Origin: Bacteroidales bacterium
Lineage (GTDB): Bacteria; Bacteroidota; Bacteroidia; Bacteroidales; UBA932
Assembly: GCA_012839605.1 (NCBI GenBank)
Contig: DUNA01000063.1
Coordinates: forward strand, 1-64,000
DNA: 64,000 bases
Direction of reading: 5' to 3'
The notes beneath the pieces were generated by a model. The model made no database searches. It saw nothing but the letters and a program-made list of their open reading frames with translations, and was not told the DNA's origin. How positions within the stretch are numbered: the stretch's first letter is position 1; each line of letters opens with the position of its first letter. Positions 51,999 through 61,180 of this stretch are shown in pieces. The position numbers were made by a program, and so were the translations under genes.

Positions 51999-53187
51999 AA
52001 AAACCATACGCGAACAGTTTTTCTCTCTGCTGGGACAGACCTCCCCCTCTCCGTTAGGTGTAGAAATACATAAAGCAGAGGGGGTGTTTCTTCTGTCAGC
52101 TACGGGAAAGCGATACCTGGACCTCATTTCCGGTGTATCTGTAAGCTATGTGGGTCATGCCCGCCCCGAGGTAATCAAAGCGATTGAAGACCAGGCTCGC
52201 AACCATTTGCATTTGATGGTTTATGGAGAGTTGATCCAGCAGCCGCAAGTGCTCTACGCGTCTCTTCTTACGGAGCACCTTCCCAAGGCATTGAATTCAG
52301 TATATTTTGTCAATTCCGGGTCCGAGGCCAACGAAGCAGCCATGAAATTGGCCAAACGCATAACAGGCAGATCAAAGATGGTATGCTTCAAGAACGCGTA
52401 CCACGGAAGTACGCACGGAGCGTTGAGCATGATGGGGAACGAGTCGTTTCGCGGTGCTTTCCGTCCGCTGCTTCCGGGTGTGACGGCCTTGCGCTTCAAC
52501 AACAAGGAAGATTTGCAGCACATAGACAAGCGGACGGCGTGTGTGCTTGTGGAACCCATTCAAGCCGAGGCGGGAATCCGGCTGCCGGAGCTCGGCTTTT
52601 TGGAAGCCTTGCGTGAACGATGTGACCGTACGGGAACTTTACTTATATTTGATGAAATACAGACGGGTTTTGGTAGGACAGGGACCCTTTTTGCTATGCA
52701 AAAATACGGGGTAACACCGGATATGGTAACGTTGGCTAAGGCTTTGGGAGGAGGGATGCCTTTGGGAGCACTTGTATGCAACAAGACATTGATGGATGCC
52801 TGGCAATCCAATCCGGTACTGGGGCACATTACTACATTTGGAGGCCATCCCGTAAGTTGTGCTGCCGGGTGTGCCGCTTTTCAGGTGTTGCTTGAAAACG
52901 GGTGGGTGAAAGAAGTACATGAAAAAACGGAGTTCCTAAAGAAAACCCTTCGTGTTCATCCTGCTGTGTGTCAGGTGAGAGGAGAAGGGTTGTTGTTGGC
53001 TGTAGAATTGGGCAGCGCATCAAAAGTAGAACAAACCTTACAGCTGCTTCTGGAAGAAGGAGTAATGGCAGACGGGTTTTTATATTGTGACACAGCCTTT
53101 AGGATAGCACCACCTTTGTGTATTAATAAAGAAGAGCTGGAAGGGGCAGTTACGTCAGTATTGGCTGCTTTGGATAAATTGAAGTAA
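51988..53187 (+). CDS. Class III pyridoxal-phosphate aminotransferase
   Basis: 399 aa from a TTG at 51988, since the next in-frame ATG is too far downstream. ArgD/ornithine-aminotransferase-like fold: SGSEANEAAMKLA, PLP-contact ILFDEIQTGFGRTGTLFA region read as LLIFDEIQTGFG, and the Schiff-base lysine in TLAKALGGGMPLG. The substrate is not clear; neighbours (zinc ribbon, dnaB) are not arginine genes, so a general aspartate/ornithine-type aminotransferase is the safest label. Confidence 0.88.
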   Translation: MKSKKTIREQFFSLLGQTSPSPLGVEIHKAEGVFLLSATGKRYLDLISGVSVSYVGHARPEVIKAIEDQARNHLHLMVYGELIQQPQVLYASLLTEHLPKALNSVYFVNSGSEANEAAMKLAKRITGRSKMVCFKNAYHGSTHGALSMMGNESFRGAFRPLLPGVTALRFNNKEDLQHIDKRTACVLVEPIQAEAGIRLPELGFLEALRERCDRTGTLLIFDEIQTGFGRTGTLFAMQKYGVTPDMVTLAKALGGGMPLGALVCNKTLMDAWQSNPVLGHITTFGGHPVSCAAGCAAFQVLLENGWVKEVHEKTEFLKKTLRVHPAVCQVRGEGLLLAVELGSASKVEQTLQLLLEEGVMADGFLYCDTAFRIAPPLCINKEELEGAVTSVLAALDKLK

Positions 53188-53200
53188 AAAGGAACGCATT

Positions 53201-54721
53201 ATGGCAAAACAGGCAGCTGTTAGCAGAACAGCAAAAGCAAAGGCAAAAGAAAACGAAAAAAAGCAAGCGCAAGTTGAGCAGGTGGGTTTGGATATTGGGA
53301 AAGTGCCGCCCCAGGCCATTGACATGGAAGAGGCCGTGTTGGGTGCATTGTTGCTTGAACCGGCTGCATCGTTAGATATTGTGGGAACCATCAGGGAAGA
53401 ATATTTTTACAAGGACAGCCATAAAAAAATATTCACGGCCATTATGAACTTGGTCGCGGAACACAACCCGGTGGACATCTATACTGTAGCAGAAGAATTA
53501 AAAAACAACGACTTGTTGGATCAAGTAGGAGGTCCTTATTACTTAAGTCAATTGACCATGCGCGTGGCGGCTGCTTCTCACCTGGAATACCATGCCAAAG
53601 TGTTGACTCAGAAATACATTCAACGTGAGCTCATCAGTACCTCTTACTCCATTCTTAACACGGCTTTTGATGATACGGTGCCGGCAGATGAGTTGTTGGA
53701 TTCGTCGCAACAGCGGCTGTTTGATTTGGGAGAAATGAACCTGCGTAGGGATACGCGTCCCGTAAGGACTGTGTTGCAAGAAGTAGTGGACGAACTGTCC
53801 AGTGTACAGACAAGGGACGACGGATTGAGCGGACTCCCTTCAGGTTTTACTTCTTTGGACCGCATGACGTTGGGTTGGCAAAAAGCAGATTTGGTAGTTA
53901 TTGCTGCCAGACCCTCTATGGGAAAAACGGCATTTGTGTTGACTATGGCTCGGAATATGGCGGTAAACCACAACATTCCCGTAGCGTTTTTTTCCTTGGA
54001 AATGCCGGACGCCCAGCTTGTTAAAAGGCTGTTGGTTAGTGAAACAGGCCTTTCTTCACAGAAGATCAGAGGCGGGAAAAAATTGAAAAGCTTTGAGTGG
54101 GAACAATTAAACCAGCGTATTACCAACCTTTCAGAGGCGCCTTTGTATATAGACGATACGCCGTCTCTTTCCATTTTTGAATTTCGTGCAAAGTCAAGGC
54201 GTTTGGTGGCCGGAATGGGTGTGAAACTGATTGTTATCGATTACATGCAGTTGATGACGGGACCACCGGAATTACGCGGTATGCGCGAACAAGAAGTAGC
54301 CGCTATATCCAGGTCTTTGAAAGCCATTGCCAAAGAGTTGAACATCCCCATCATAGCTCTTTCACAGATGAACAGAGCGGCAGAAACAAGGGGAGGAACA
54401 CGCAAACCGCAATTGAGTGACTTGAGGGAATCCGGTGCTATTGAGCAAGATGCCGATATTGTGATCTTTTTATACCGTCCGGAATATTATGGATATAAAG
54501 AAGATGATTCAGGACGTTCTTTGGAAGGAATTGCCGATGTCATCATAGCCAAGCACAGGAACGGAGCCGTTGGTGAGTTTTCCATGCGCTTTAGGAGTTC
54601 TGAAATCCGTTTTATGGACTTGGACGAAGGTGGTCCGGATTTTGCTACCGATGAAACAGTGACGTACGCCTCGCGGATGAACCAAATGAACGACCTGAAT
54701 GATACCTTTGGCGTCTTATAG
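53201..54721 (+). CDS. dnaB: Replicative DNA helicase
   Basis: 506 aa. A charged lysine- and alanine-rich N-terminal extension (residues 1-30) precedes the helical N-domain (PPQAIDMEEAVLGALLLEP) and the RecA-like C-domain with Walker A ARPSMGKTAF, Walker B VIDYMQLM and the DNA-loop region LSQMNRAAETRGG. It unwinds DNA at the replication fork as a hexamer. Its end overlaps the next gene by 23 bp. Confidence 0.97.
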   Translation: MAKQAAVSRTAKAKAKENEKKQAQVEQVGLDIGKVPPQAIDMEEAVLGALLLEPAASLDIVGTIREEYFYKDSHKKIFTAIMNLVAEHNPVDIYTVAEELKNNDLLDQVGGPYYLSQLTMRVAAASHLEYHAKVLTQKYIQRELISTSYSILNTAFDDTVPADELLDSSQQRLFDLGEMNLRRDTRPVRTVLQEVVDELSSVQTRDDGLSGLPSGFTSLDRMTLGWQKADLVVIAARPSMGKTAFVLTMARNMAVNHNIPVAFFSLEMPDAQLVKRLLVSETGLSSQKIRGGKKLKSFEWEQLNQRITNLSEAPLYIDDTPSLSIFEFRAKSRRLVAGMGVKLIVIDYMQLMTGPPELRGMREQEVAAISRSLKAIAKELNIPIIALSQMNRAAETRGGTRKPQLSDLRESGAIEQDADIVIFLYRPEYYGYKEDDSGRSLEGIADVIIAKHRNGAVGEFSMRFRSSEIRFMDLDEGGPDFATDETVTYASRMNQMNDLNDTFGVL

Positions 54722-55556
54722 GAACATTTTTCTTACAGGGATTTTGCTGTTGGGATCTCTTATACTTTCAGCACAAGAAACAGACAAACCGTGTTTGCCG
54801 GTACACGATGTCCCGCCGTCACGCTTGGCGTTTGGACCGGGAGAAAAAATCACGTTGATGGCCAGCTATACGTGGGGTGTGGTAAATACAGACGTAGGCA
54901 CGGTCTCTATGGAATTGAGTGAAAAAATCTTAGATGGGGGGGAACCGGGTTTTCAAGCCAAAGGTCGCATCCAAACGTTAAAATTCTTCAGTACTTTCTT
55001 TAAAGTTGATGATTATTACGAGAGCCATTTTAAGAAATCGAATTTGCGGCCCGTATATTTCATGCGAGATATTCATGAAGGAAAGTACACCATTCAGAAT
55101 TACTACAGGTACAATCAGGACTATTCCATCCAGGCACGCATCATACGCAAAGATGGGTCTGTACAGGATACGTTGTTACCGGGCAGGGTTTGTACGTTTG
55201 ATCTGGTCACCGTCTTTTATTTTTTACGGAACTTCAATGTAGACACTATGATACCGGGAGATGTGTCACCCATTTCTTTTGCCATTGACGAAGAAATCTT
55301 TGAATTGTATTTGCGTTTTGACGGACGTGAAGAAATACGTATCCCGGGTATGGGCACATTCAAAGCGTTGAAATTCTCTGCACAAACGGTAGCAGGTGTG
55401 GTGTTTGATGGGAAAGAAGATTTGCGCTTCTGGATTAGTGACGACAGAAACAGAATCCCGTTATTTTTGGAATCGCCCGTAGTCGTAGGAAGGGTGACAG
55501 GCAGGCTTTGCCATTATGAAAACTTGCGGTTCCCGCTTACCAGCAAGATAAAATAA
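54699..55556 (+). CDS. DUF3108 secreted protein
   Basis: 285 aa. Signal peptide (cleavage near LSAQ, residue 25), then a beta-barrel-like domain with FGPGEKITLMASYTWGVVN at the start of the mature part and FWISDDRNRIPLFLESPVVVG near the end, both typical of DUF3108, a widespread envelope family of unknown function. Its ATG lies inside the end of dnaB. Probably periplasmic. Confidence 0.85.
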   Translation: MIPLASYRNIFLTGILLLGSLILSAQETDKPCLPVHDVPPSRLAFGPGEKITLMASYTWGVVNTDVGTVSMELSEKILDGGEPGFQAKGRIQTLKFFSTFFKVDDYYESHFKKSNLRPVYFMRDIHEGKYTIQNYYRYNQDYSIQARIIRKDGSVQDTLLPGRVCTFDLVTVFYFLRNFNVDTMIPGDVSPISFAIDEEIFELYLRFDGREEIRIPGMGTFKALKFSAQTVAGVVFDGKEDLRFWISDDRNRIPLFLESPVVVGRVTGRLCHYENLRFPLTSKIK

Positions 55557-55557
55557 C

Positions 55558-55983
55558 ATGCATTCTAAAGAAACCATAACTCATAAAGGCATAGTTACAG
55601 CTACAAATCCCCTCAAAGTAGAGATTGTTACAGAAGGAGCATGTTCCGGCTGTCATGCAAAAGGATATTGTTCGCTGTCTGCAAAAAAAAGAAAAGAGAT
55701 TACTCGTTTTCAAGGAACGGAAGGATGGACTCCCGTATTGGGTGAAGAAGTTGTTATCAGTATGCATACACGATTGGGTTTTAAAGCCTTGTGGTATGGA
55801 ATGGGCATTCCTGCTCTTTTGTTGGGACTTTCCGTAACGTGTTTTTCCATATTGAAAATGAAGGAATGGGTGGTGGGGGTATTTGCTCTCTTGTGTATAG
55901 GAATCTATTATTTTGTTCTATATTTGCTCAAATATCGTATCCAAAATGATTTCTACTTTACTGTACACCGTCCTAATCCTTAG
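55558..55983 (+). CDS. rseC: RseC/MucC-like SoxR-reducing system protein
   Basis: 141 aa. N-terminal cysteine cluster [11 protein letters not shown] (residues 29-39), a beta-rich segment and two membrane helices (about 77-95 and 101-120). The family is linked to rnf genes and to SoxR reduction in enterobacteria. Here it starts 1 bp after DUF3108 and overlaps rnfB by 38 bp, so it belongs to the rnf transcription unit. Confidence 0.88.
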   Translation: MHSKETITHKGIVTATNPLKVEIVTEGACSGCHAKGYCSLSAKKRKEITRFQGTEGWTPVLGEEVVISMHTRLGFKALWYGMGIPALLLGLSVTCFSILKMKEWVVGVFALLCIGIYYFVLYLLKYRIQNDFYFTVHRPNP

Positions 55984-56791
55984 CTTGTTAGGGGGATTAC
56001 TGGCGGTGGTGCTATACGTTGTTGCACAGAAATTCAACGTACAGGAAGATCCCCGTATAGATGAGGTTCTTGAAGTATTGCCGGGTGCCAATTGCGGCGG
56101 TTGCGGCTACGCCGGTTGCAGGGCTTTTGTAGAGGCTTTTGTCAACAATCCGGAACGTACAGATTTGTTTTGTCCTGTAGGAGGCAATAAAGCCATGCAG
56201 ATGGCTGCCATGGTTTTGGGTAGAGATACCCTGGAACAAGCCCCCAAGGTAGCCGTTGTGCGTTGCAACGGTTCTTGCCAAGTAAGGCCGCAACTGAACG
56301 TATACGACGGTTCGCCGTCGTGTGCCGTAGTTGCCGATCTATACGGAGGGGAAACGGCTTGTTCTTTTGGCTGCTTGGGATTGGGAGATTGTGTACAATC
56401 TTGTGCGTTTGATGCACTGACCATAGACCCGGAAACGTGCTTGCCTGTAGTTGATGAAGACAAATGTACATCTTGCGGAGCTTGTGTAAAGGCTTGCCCA
56501 AGAGGCATAATAGAAATCAGACCCAAAGGCCCGAAGAACCGGAGGATTTTTGTGTCTTGCATGAACAAGGACAAAGGCGCACTCACGCGTAAAGCTTGTC
56601 CTGTGGGATGTATCGGATGCGGATTGTGTGTAAAAGCTTGCCCGTTCGATGCCATTACTATTACTAATAATCTGGCGTATATAGACCCCGACGCATGTCG
56701 TTTGTGTAGAAAATGTGTGGCAGTATGTCCCACGCACAGTATTTTAGAAATCAATTTTCCGCCAAAAAAACAAGAGGTAGTTCATGAGTAA
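55946..56791 (+). CDS. rnfB: Electron transport complex subunit RnfB
   Basis: 281 aa from the ATG at 55946 ([13 protein letters not shown]). One membrane helix, a [4Fe-4S] domain (CGGCGYAGC with the fourth cysteine in LFCPVGG), then several cysteine clusters including [22 protein letters not shown] and [11 protein letters not shown], giving three C-terminal clusters. Likely the ferredoxin-oxidising entry of the Rnf complex, which couples ferredoxin:NAD+ electron transfer to Na+ or H+ pumping. Confidence 0.96.
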   Translation: MISTLLYTVLILSLLGGLLAVVLYVVAQKFNVQEDPRIDEVLEVLPGANCGGCGYAGCRAFVEAFVNNPERTDLFCPVGGNKAMQMAAMVLGRDTLEQAPKVAVVRCNGSCQVRPQLNVYDGSPSCAVVADLYGGETACSFGCLGLGDCVQSCAFDALTIDPETCLPVVDEDKCTSCGACVKACPRGIIEIRPKGPKNRRIFVSCMNKDKGALTRKACPVGCIGCGLCVKACPFDAITITNNLAYIDPDACRLCRKCVAVCPTHSILEINFPPKKQEVVHE

Positions 56792-58130
56792 AACGTTTTC
56801 TATTGGAGGTATTCATCCAAACGACAGCAAGTTTTCCAAAGACGTGTCCATAGTGGACCTTCCTGTGCCCGAGCGTGTCTTTTTGCCTATGAATCAACAT
56901 TTAGGCATACCGGCTGCCCCGGTAGTGAAGAAAGGTGACACAGTTTTGGTAGGACAAGTGGTGGCGGAAGCTGCCGGCTTTGTTTCAGCTCCCATTCACG
57001 CTTCTGTGAGCGGAACGGTAACAGATGTAGGGTTGTATCCGGATTTTCAGGGCAAAAGGGTCCAGACCGTCGTCATAGAGACGGAAGGAGACGATTGGCT
57101 GGATACTATAGACAGAACGGCACAGGTGAAACAGGAAATCACTATGGTACCTAAGGATACGTTCCAGAAAATTCAAGAAATGGGTGTTGTGGGATTGGGC
57201 GGAGCGGCGTTTCCAACGTATGTAAAGCTGACGCCTATTGAGGGCATGAATCCGGAATTTTTGATTATCAACGGTTCCGAGTGCGAACCCTTCTTGACAT
57301 CCGACTATCGCTTGATGTTGGAACACGGGCAAGAATTGATGATTGGAGCAGAATTGATGAGGCGTGTTCTGGGAACGGGAGTAACGGGAGTCATAGGAAT
57401 AGAGAAAAACAAGCCGCTAGCCATCAAGGCTATGCAAAAGATAACGGCGGGCTATCTGCAATGGAAGGTGGTTCCTTTAAAAAAACGCTACCCTCAGGGA
57501 GGAGAAAAGCAGTTGATAGATGCGGTGTTGGGAAGGAAAGTAGCTTCGTTTGCTTTGCCTATTTCTACGGGAGCCATTGTCCAGAATGTAGGGACGGCTT
57601 TTGCAGTATATGAAGCCGTTCAAAAGAATAAGCCTCTGGTTACGAACGTGTTGACTGTCACCGGTAGTGATCCGAAAATACAATACAACTATCGATTCAG
57701 GATAGGAACTCCTATTGAAGACGTGTTGAAGACAGCCGGAGCGCTTGATGCTGAAGGAAATTTGTTGCCGCATATAGCAAAAGTAGTCAACGGAGGTCCT
57801 ATGATGGGCAAAGCCGTGGTAAACATGAAAGCACCTGTAGTAAAAAGCACTTCGGGATTGTTGTTGTTGACGGAAAAAGAGACAAAGCGTCTTGAACCGG
57901 GAGAATGCATTCGCTGTGCCAAATGTTTCCAAGCCTGCCCCATGCGCTTGCAGCCTTATTTGCTGTATCAATTGGCGTTGGCGGGACGAACGGAAGAACT
58001 GGACGAATACCGTGTTTTTGATTGCATTGACTGCGGTTCTTGCTTGTATGCTTGCCCGGCTCATTTGCCTTTGTTGGACTTGATTCGTTTGGCTAAAAAC
58101 ACATCGTTGAAGAATATAAGGAAAAAATAA
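56784..58130 (+). CDS. rnfC: Electron transport complex subunit RnfC
   Basis: 448 aa. It carries the FMN/NADH-binding domain ([33 protein letters not shown]) and two C-terminal [4Fe-4S] motifs ([24 protein letters not shown]). The NAD(H)-reactive subunit of Rnf. It overlaps rnfB by 8 bp; rnfD follows after 1 bp. Confidence 0.97.
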   Translation: MSKTFSIGGIHPNDSKFSKDVSIVDLPVPERVFLPMNQHLGIPAAPVVKKGDTVLVGQVVAEAAGFVSAPIHASVSGTVTDVGLYPDFQGKRVQTVVIETEGDDWLDTIDRTAQVKQEITMVPKDTFQKIQEMGVVGLGGAAFPTYVKLTPIEGMNPEFLIINGSECEPFLTSDYRLMLEHGQELMIGAELMRRVLGTGVTGVIGIEKNKPLAIKAMQKITAGYLQWKVVPLKKRYPQGGEKQLIDAVLGRKVASFALPISTGAIVQNVGTAFAVYEAVQKNKPLVTNVLTVTGSDPKIQYNYRFRIGTPIEDVLKTAGALDAEGNLLPHIAKVVNGGPMMGKAVVNMKAPVVKSTSGLLLLTEKETKRLEPGECIRCAKCFQACPMRLQPYLLYQLALAGRTEELDEYRVFDCIDCGSCLYACPAHLPLLDLIRLAKNTSLKNIRKK

Positions 58131-58131
58131 T

Positions 58132-59175
58132 ATGGATAAACTGCTTGTTTCGCCGGCTCCGCATATACATACCAAAGAATCCACAAAAGGGATTATGCTG
58201 GATGTCATCATAGCCCTTGTGCCGGCTGTATTGGTAAGCTTGTATTTGGCAGGAATCAGTGCTTTTCTGGTACTTGCCGTATCTGTGACCGGCTGTGTGT
58301 TGATAGAACATTTGATTGCCAAGTATTTAATGAAAAAGGAGACAACGGTACGCGACTTGTCGGCTGTTGTGACGGGGCTGCTTCTTGCATTGAATTTGCC
58401 CGTTTCTGCTCCTTGGTGGATGGTTTTGATTGGATGTGTGGTAGCTATTGGTATTGCTAAGATGACGTTTGGGGGATTGGGGCACAATCTCTTCAATCCG
58501 GCTCTGGTGGCTCGCGTTTTTTTGCTCGTTTCTTTTCCCGTTCAAATGACAAATTGGGCTTTGTCCAACGGTATGTTTTCACCGGAGAATCCCTTGATTC
58601 CCGGGTTTTTGTTGGGTGTCCAGGGACAGTTGCCCGATGCACTCTCCGGAGCAACGCCACTGGGTCTGGTAAAAGAAGGCATATCGCTCGGTCTTACTCC
58701 ACAGGCGTTGATCAACCAAGAGGGCTTGACGTATGGAAAATTGTTTTTGGGACACATGAGCGGCTCTATGGGAGAGGCTTCCGGCGTGGCTCTTTTGATT
58801 GGATTTGTCTACTTGTTGGTGCGAAAAGTGATTAAGCCTATTATCCCCATAGCTATTCTTGTAACGGTTGCTTTGTTCTCAGGGATCCTGTATTGGGTTA
58901 ACCCTGCACAATTTGCAGATCCGTTGTTTCATTTGTTAACGGGAGGCTTGTTGATAGGGGCCTTCTTTATGGCAACCGATTACGTGACTTCTCCCATGTC
59001 TCCCTTAGGTATGATAATTTTTGGAGTAGGTATTGGAGTAGTGACGGTAATCATCAGGGTGTGGGGTGCCTATCCGGAAGGCATGTCGTTTGCCATCTTG
59101 TTTATGAACGCTTGGGTACCGCTTATTAATAAAATCAAACCTTTTCCGTATCAAAAGGAGGTGAGTCGTGGCTAA
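58132..59175 (+). CDS. rnfD: Electron transport complex subunit RnfD
   Basis: 347 aa, about ten membrane helices. The covalent FMN threonine is in LSGATPLG (near residue 184). Core membrane subunit for electron and ion transfer. Its last codons encode the Shine-Dalgarno of rnfG and overlap the rnfG start by 8 bp. Confidence 0.97.
   Translation: MDKLLVSPAPHIHTKESTKGIMLDVIIALVPAVLVSLYLAGISAFLVLAVSVTGCVLIEHLIAKYLMKKETTVRDLSAVVTGLLLALNLPVSAPWWMVLIGCVVAIGIAKMTFGGLGHNLFNPALVARVFLLVSFPVQMTNWALSNGMFSPENPLIPGFLLGVQGQLPDALSGATPLGLVKEGISLGLTPQALINQEGLTYGKLFLGHMSGSMGEASGVALLIGFVYLLVRKVIKPIIPIAILVTVALFSGILYWVNPAQFADPLFHLLTGGLLIGAFFMATDYVTSPMSPLGMIIFGVGIGVVTVIIRVWGAYPEGMSFAILFMNAWVPLINKIKPFPYQKEVSRG
59155..59164 (+). 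promoter_or_regulatory. Perfect 10-nt Shine-Dalgarno of rnfG
   Basis: AAGGAGGTGA matches the classical anti-Shine-Dalgarno end of 16S rRNA over ten bases, with GGAGG 6 bp before the GTG at 59168. It settles the GTG start. Confidence 0.75.
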
Positions 59176-59758
59176 AAAATCTTCGTTTAAAAATATGTTT
59201 TTGACCCTGCTGTTGATTTGTTTTGGAGGGTCTGCCATATTGGGAGGTGTGTATTTGTTGACACACGGTCCTATAGAAGCAGCACAAACAGCTAAAGTGA
59301 ACCGTGCTTTAATGGGAGTACTGCCTGAATTTGACAACACCCCTTCAGAAGAGTGTTTTGAGATGGATTTGGAAGGACAGGTAATAAAAGCTTATCCGGC
59401 TTTGTTTAACGGAGAGCCGGTTGGATGGGCAGTAGAAGTAGTTACCACAAGGGGCTTTGGAGGTCCCATTCAGATTATGGTAGGCTTTTTGCCCGATGGC
59501 ACCATATTCAACTCGGCCCTTATATCGCACTCGGAAACACCGGGCTTGGGCGACAAGTTGGATGCGGAGAAAAGCGATTTCAGTACGCAGTTCAAAGGAA
59601 AGCATCCGGCAACGTTCACTTTGGCGGTAAAGAAAGACGGAGGTATGGTAGATGCCATTACAGCGGCCACCATCAGTTCCAGGGCGTTTTGCCATGCCAT
59701 GGAAGTGGCTTATAAGGCGTTTCAACACATTGCAACACAAGAAGGAGGCAAGGTATGA
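59168..59758 (+). CDS. rnfG: Electron transport complex subunit RnfG
   Basis: 196 aa, GTG start. One N-terminal membrane helix (about 11-32) and a periplasmic FMN-binding domain with the covalent FMN threonine in DAITAATISS (near residue 167) and GFGGPIQIMVGF. Carries FMN between RnfD and the rest of the complex. It overlaps rnfE by 4 bp. Confidence 0.96.
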   Translation: MAKKSSFKNMFLTLLLICFGGSAILGGVYLLTHGPIEAAQTAKVNRALMGVLPEFDNTPSEECFEMDLEGQVIKAYPALFNGEPVGWAVEVVTTRGFGGPIQIMVGFLPDGTIFNSALISHSETPGLGDKLDAEKSDFSTQFKGKHPATFTLAVKKDGGMVDAITAATISSRAFCHAMEVAYKAFQHIATQEGGKV

Positions 59759-60336
59759 GTAAATGGAAAATTATTACACAAGGGATTATTAAAGAGAATC
59801 CCACGTTTGTATTGGTATTGGGCATGTGTCCCACGTTGGGAACCACTACATCTGCCATCAACGGTATGAGTATGGGCTTGGCTACCACGTTTGTATTGAT
59901 GTTGTCCAATTACGTGATTTCCCTTTTGGCCGGTTTTATACCTTCTAAGGTAAGGATACCGGCTTTTATTATAGTCATTGCCATTTTTGTAACGGTGGTA
60001 CAGTTGGTTATGCAAGCGTACGTACCGGCGTTATACCAAACGTTGGGCTTGTTCATTCCTTTGATTGTGGTCAACTGTATTGTGTTGGGTAGGGCCGAGG
60101 CGTATGCCAGCAAAAACAAACCTTTGGATTCTTTTCTAGACGGTTTGGGTTCCGGATTGGGATTTACCTTGGCGTTGACCGTATTGGGAATAGTAAGGGA
60201 ACTGTTGGGAGCCGGGTCGTTTTTTGGATTGAAATTGATTCCGGGAGATGCCATCCTTGTCTTTATTTTGGCCCCCGGAGCGTTTTTGGCTTTAGGCTAT
60301 TTGATGGTGTTGTTTAATAAATTAAAGAAAGCCTGA
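59755..60336 (+). CDS. rnfE: Electron transport complex subunit RnfE
   Basis: 193 aa, six membrane helices. It starts MSKWKIITQGIIKENPTFV; the signature LGMCPTLGTTTSA near residue 22 contains the cysteine of the shared RnfA/RnfE half-channel. AAGGAGG at 59742-59748, 6 bp before the ATG, is a strong Shine-Dalgarno. It is homologous to rnfA in inverted topology. Confidence 0.96.
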   Translation: MSKWKIITQGIIKENPTFVLVLGMCPTLGTTTSAINGMSMGLATTFVLMLSNYVISLLAGFIPSKVRIPAFIIVIAIFVTVVQLVMQAYVPALYQTLGLFIPLIVVNCIVLGRAEAYASKNKPLDSFLDGLGSGLGFTLALTVLGIVRELLGAGSFFGLKLIPGDAILVFILAPGAFLALGYLMVLFNKLKKA

Positions 60337-60340
60337 CGTT

Positions 60341-60940
60341 ATGGAATATATATTGATCATCATATCTGCTGTTTTTGTAAACAACATTGTTCTGAATCAA
60401 TTTCTTGGGGTATGTCCTTTTTTAGGTGTATCAAACAGGATTTCCACGGCCGTAGGTATGAGTGCAGCCGTTTTGTTTGTAATGACACTGTCAACGCTCA
60501 TTACGTATTTGATCCAGATGTATGTGTTGAACCCGTTGCAAATAGGTTTCATGCAGACCGTTACCTTTATTTTGGTCATTGCCGCACTCGTACAAATGGT
60601 AGAGATTGTTCTTAAGAAAATCTCACCGGCTTTGTACCAGGCATTGGGTATTTTTCTTCCCTTAATTACCACCAATTGCGCCGTGTTGGGAGTAGCTATA
60701 TTGGTAGTGACTCAAGAATTTTCTTTTGGAGGAACACCGGCCTTGCTTACCTTGCCGCAAGCGCTCGTCTATACGGCCGCTATGGCTGCCGGTTTTGGGT
60801 TGGCACTGATTCTGTTTGCCGGCATGAGAGAACATATGGAATTGGTAGGTGTTCCGCAACCGTTTAAAGGAGTGCCTATTGCGTTGATTACGGCCGGTAT
60901 TTTGGCACTGGCTTTTATGGGTTTTTCCGGAATCGTATAA
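60341..60940 (+). CDS. rnfA: Electron transport complex subunit RnfA
   Basis: 199 aa, six membrane helices. It starts MEYILIIISAVFVNNIVLNQF, with GVCPFLGVSNR as the counterpart of the RnfE cysteine motif and TTNCAVLGVAI in the second half. With RnfE it forms the membrane iron-sulfur site. Last canonical rnf gene, giving the order B-C-D-G-E-A. Confidence 0.96.
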   Translation: MEYILIIISAVFVNNIVLNQFLGVCPFLGVSNRISTAVGMSAAVLFVMTLSTLITYLIQMYVLNPLQIGFMQTVTFILVIAALVQMVEIVLKKISPALYQALGIFLPLITTNCAVLGVAILVVTQEFSFGGTPALLTLPQALVYTAAMAAGFGLALILFAGMREHMELVGVPQPFKGVPIALITAGILALAFMGFSGIV

Positions 60941-60949
60941 AAAAGAAGT

Positions 60950-61177
60950 ATGGAAAGCAAAGAGGCATTGAAACAATACGTTCAAACAGAAGAAGGGGCT
61001 AAAGACCAGAACGCTTGGTACAAACTGGGCAGCATCTACCGTAAAGAAGAAAACTGGGGCGAGGCGCTCAACGCGTATGCCAAATGTTTGGAACTGGGTG
61101 CATTCAATGCAGCCCGAGAAGCCACAGAATCCATCAAACGCATTTTGGATTTTAGGGATACTACCTGGATGCCGTAA
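60950..61177 (+). CDS. Small TPR-like protein after rnfA
   Basis: 75 aa, no signal or membrane segment. The middle (NAWYKLGSIYRKEENWGEALNAYAKCLELG) is one tetratricopeptide repeat plus a capping helix; the ends are charged. It starts 9 bp after rnfA on the same strand, so it is probably co-transcribed with the complex. It may be an assembly or docking factor, but nothing in the sequence proves it. It ends 3 bp before the convergent dacA-like stop. Confidence 0.7.
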   Translation: MESKEALKQYVQTEEGAKDQNAWYKLGSIYRKEENWGEALNAYAKCLELGAFNAAREATESIKRILDFRDTTWMP

Positions 61178-61180
61178 GCA

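Noticed and set aside
57477-58496. Minus-strand frame of 339 codons antisense to rnfC/rnfD
   Set aside because: rnfC and rnfD are unmistakable on the plus strand. The antisense frame has no recognisable motif and no promoter.
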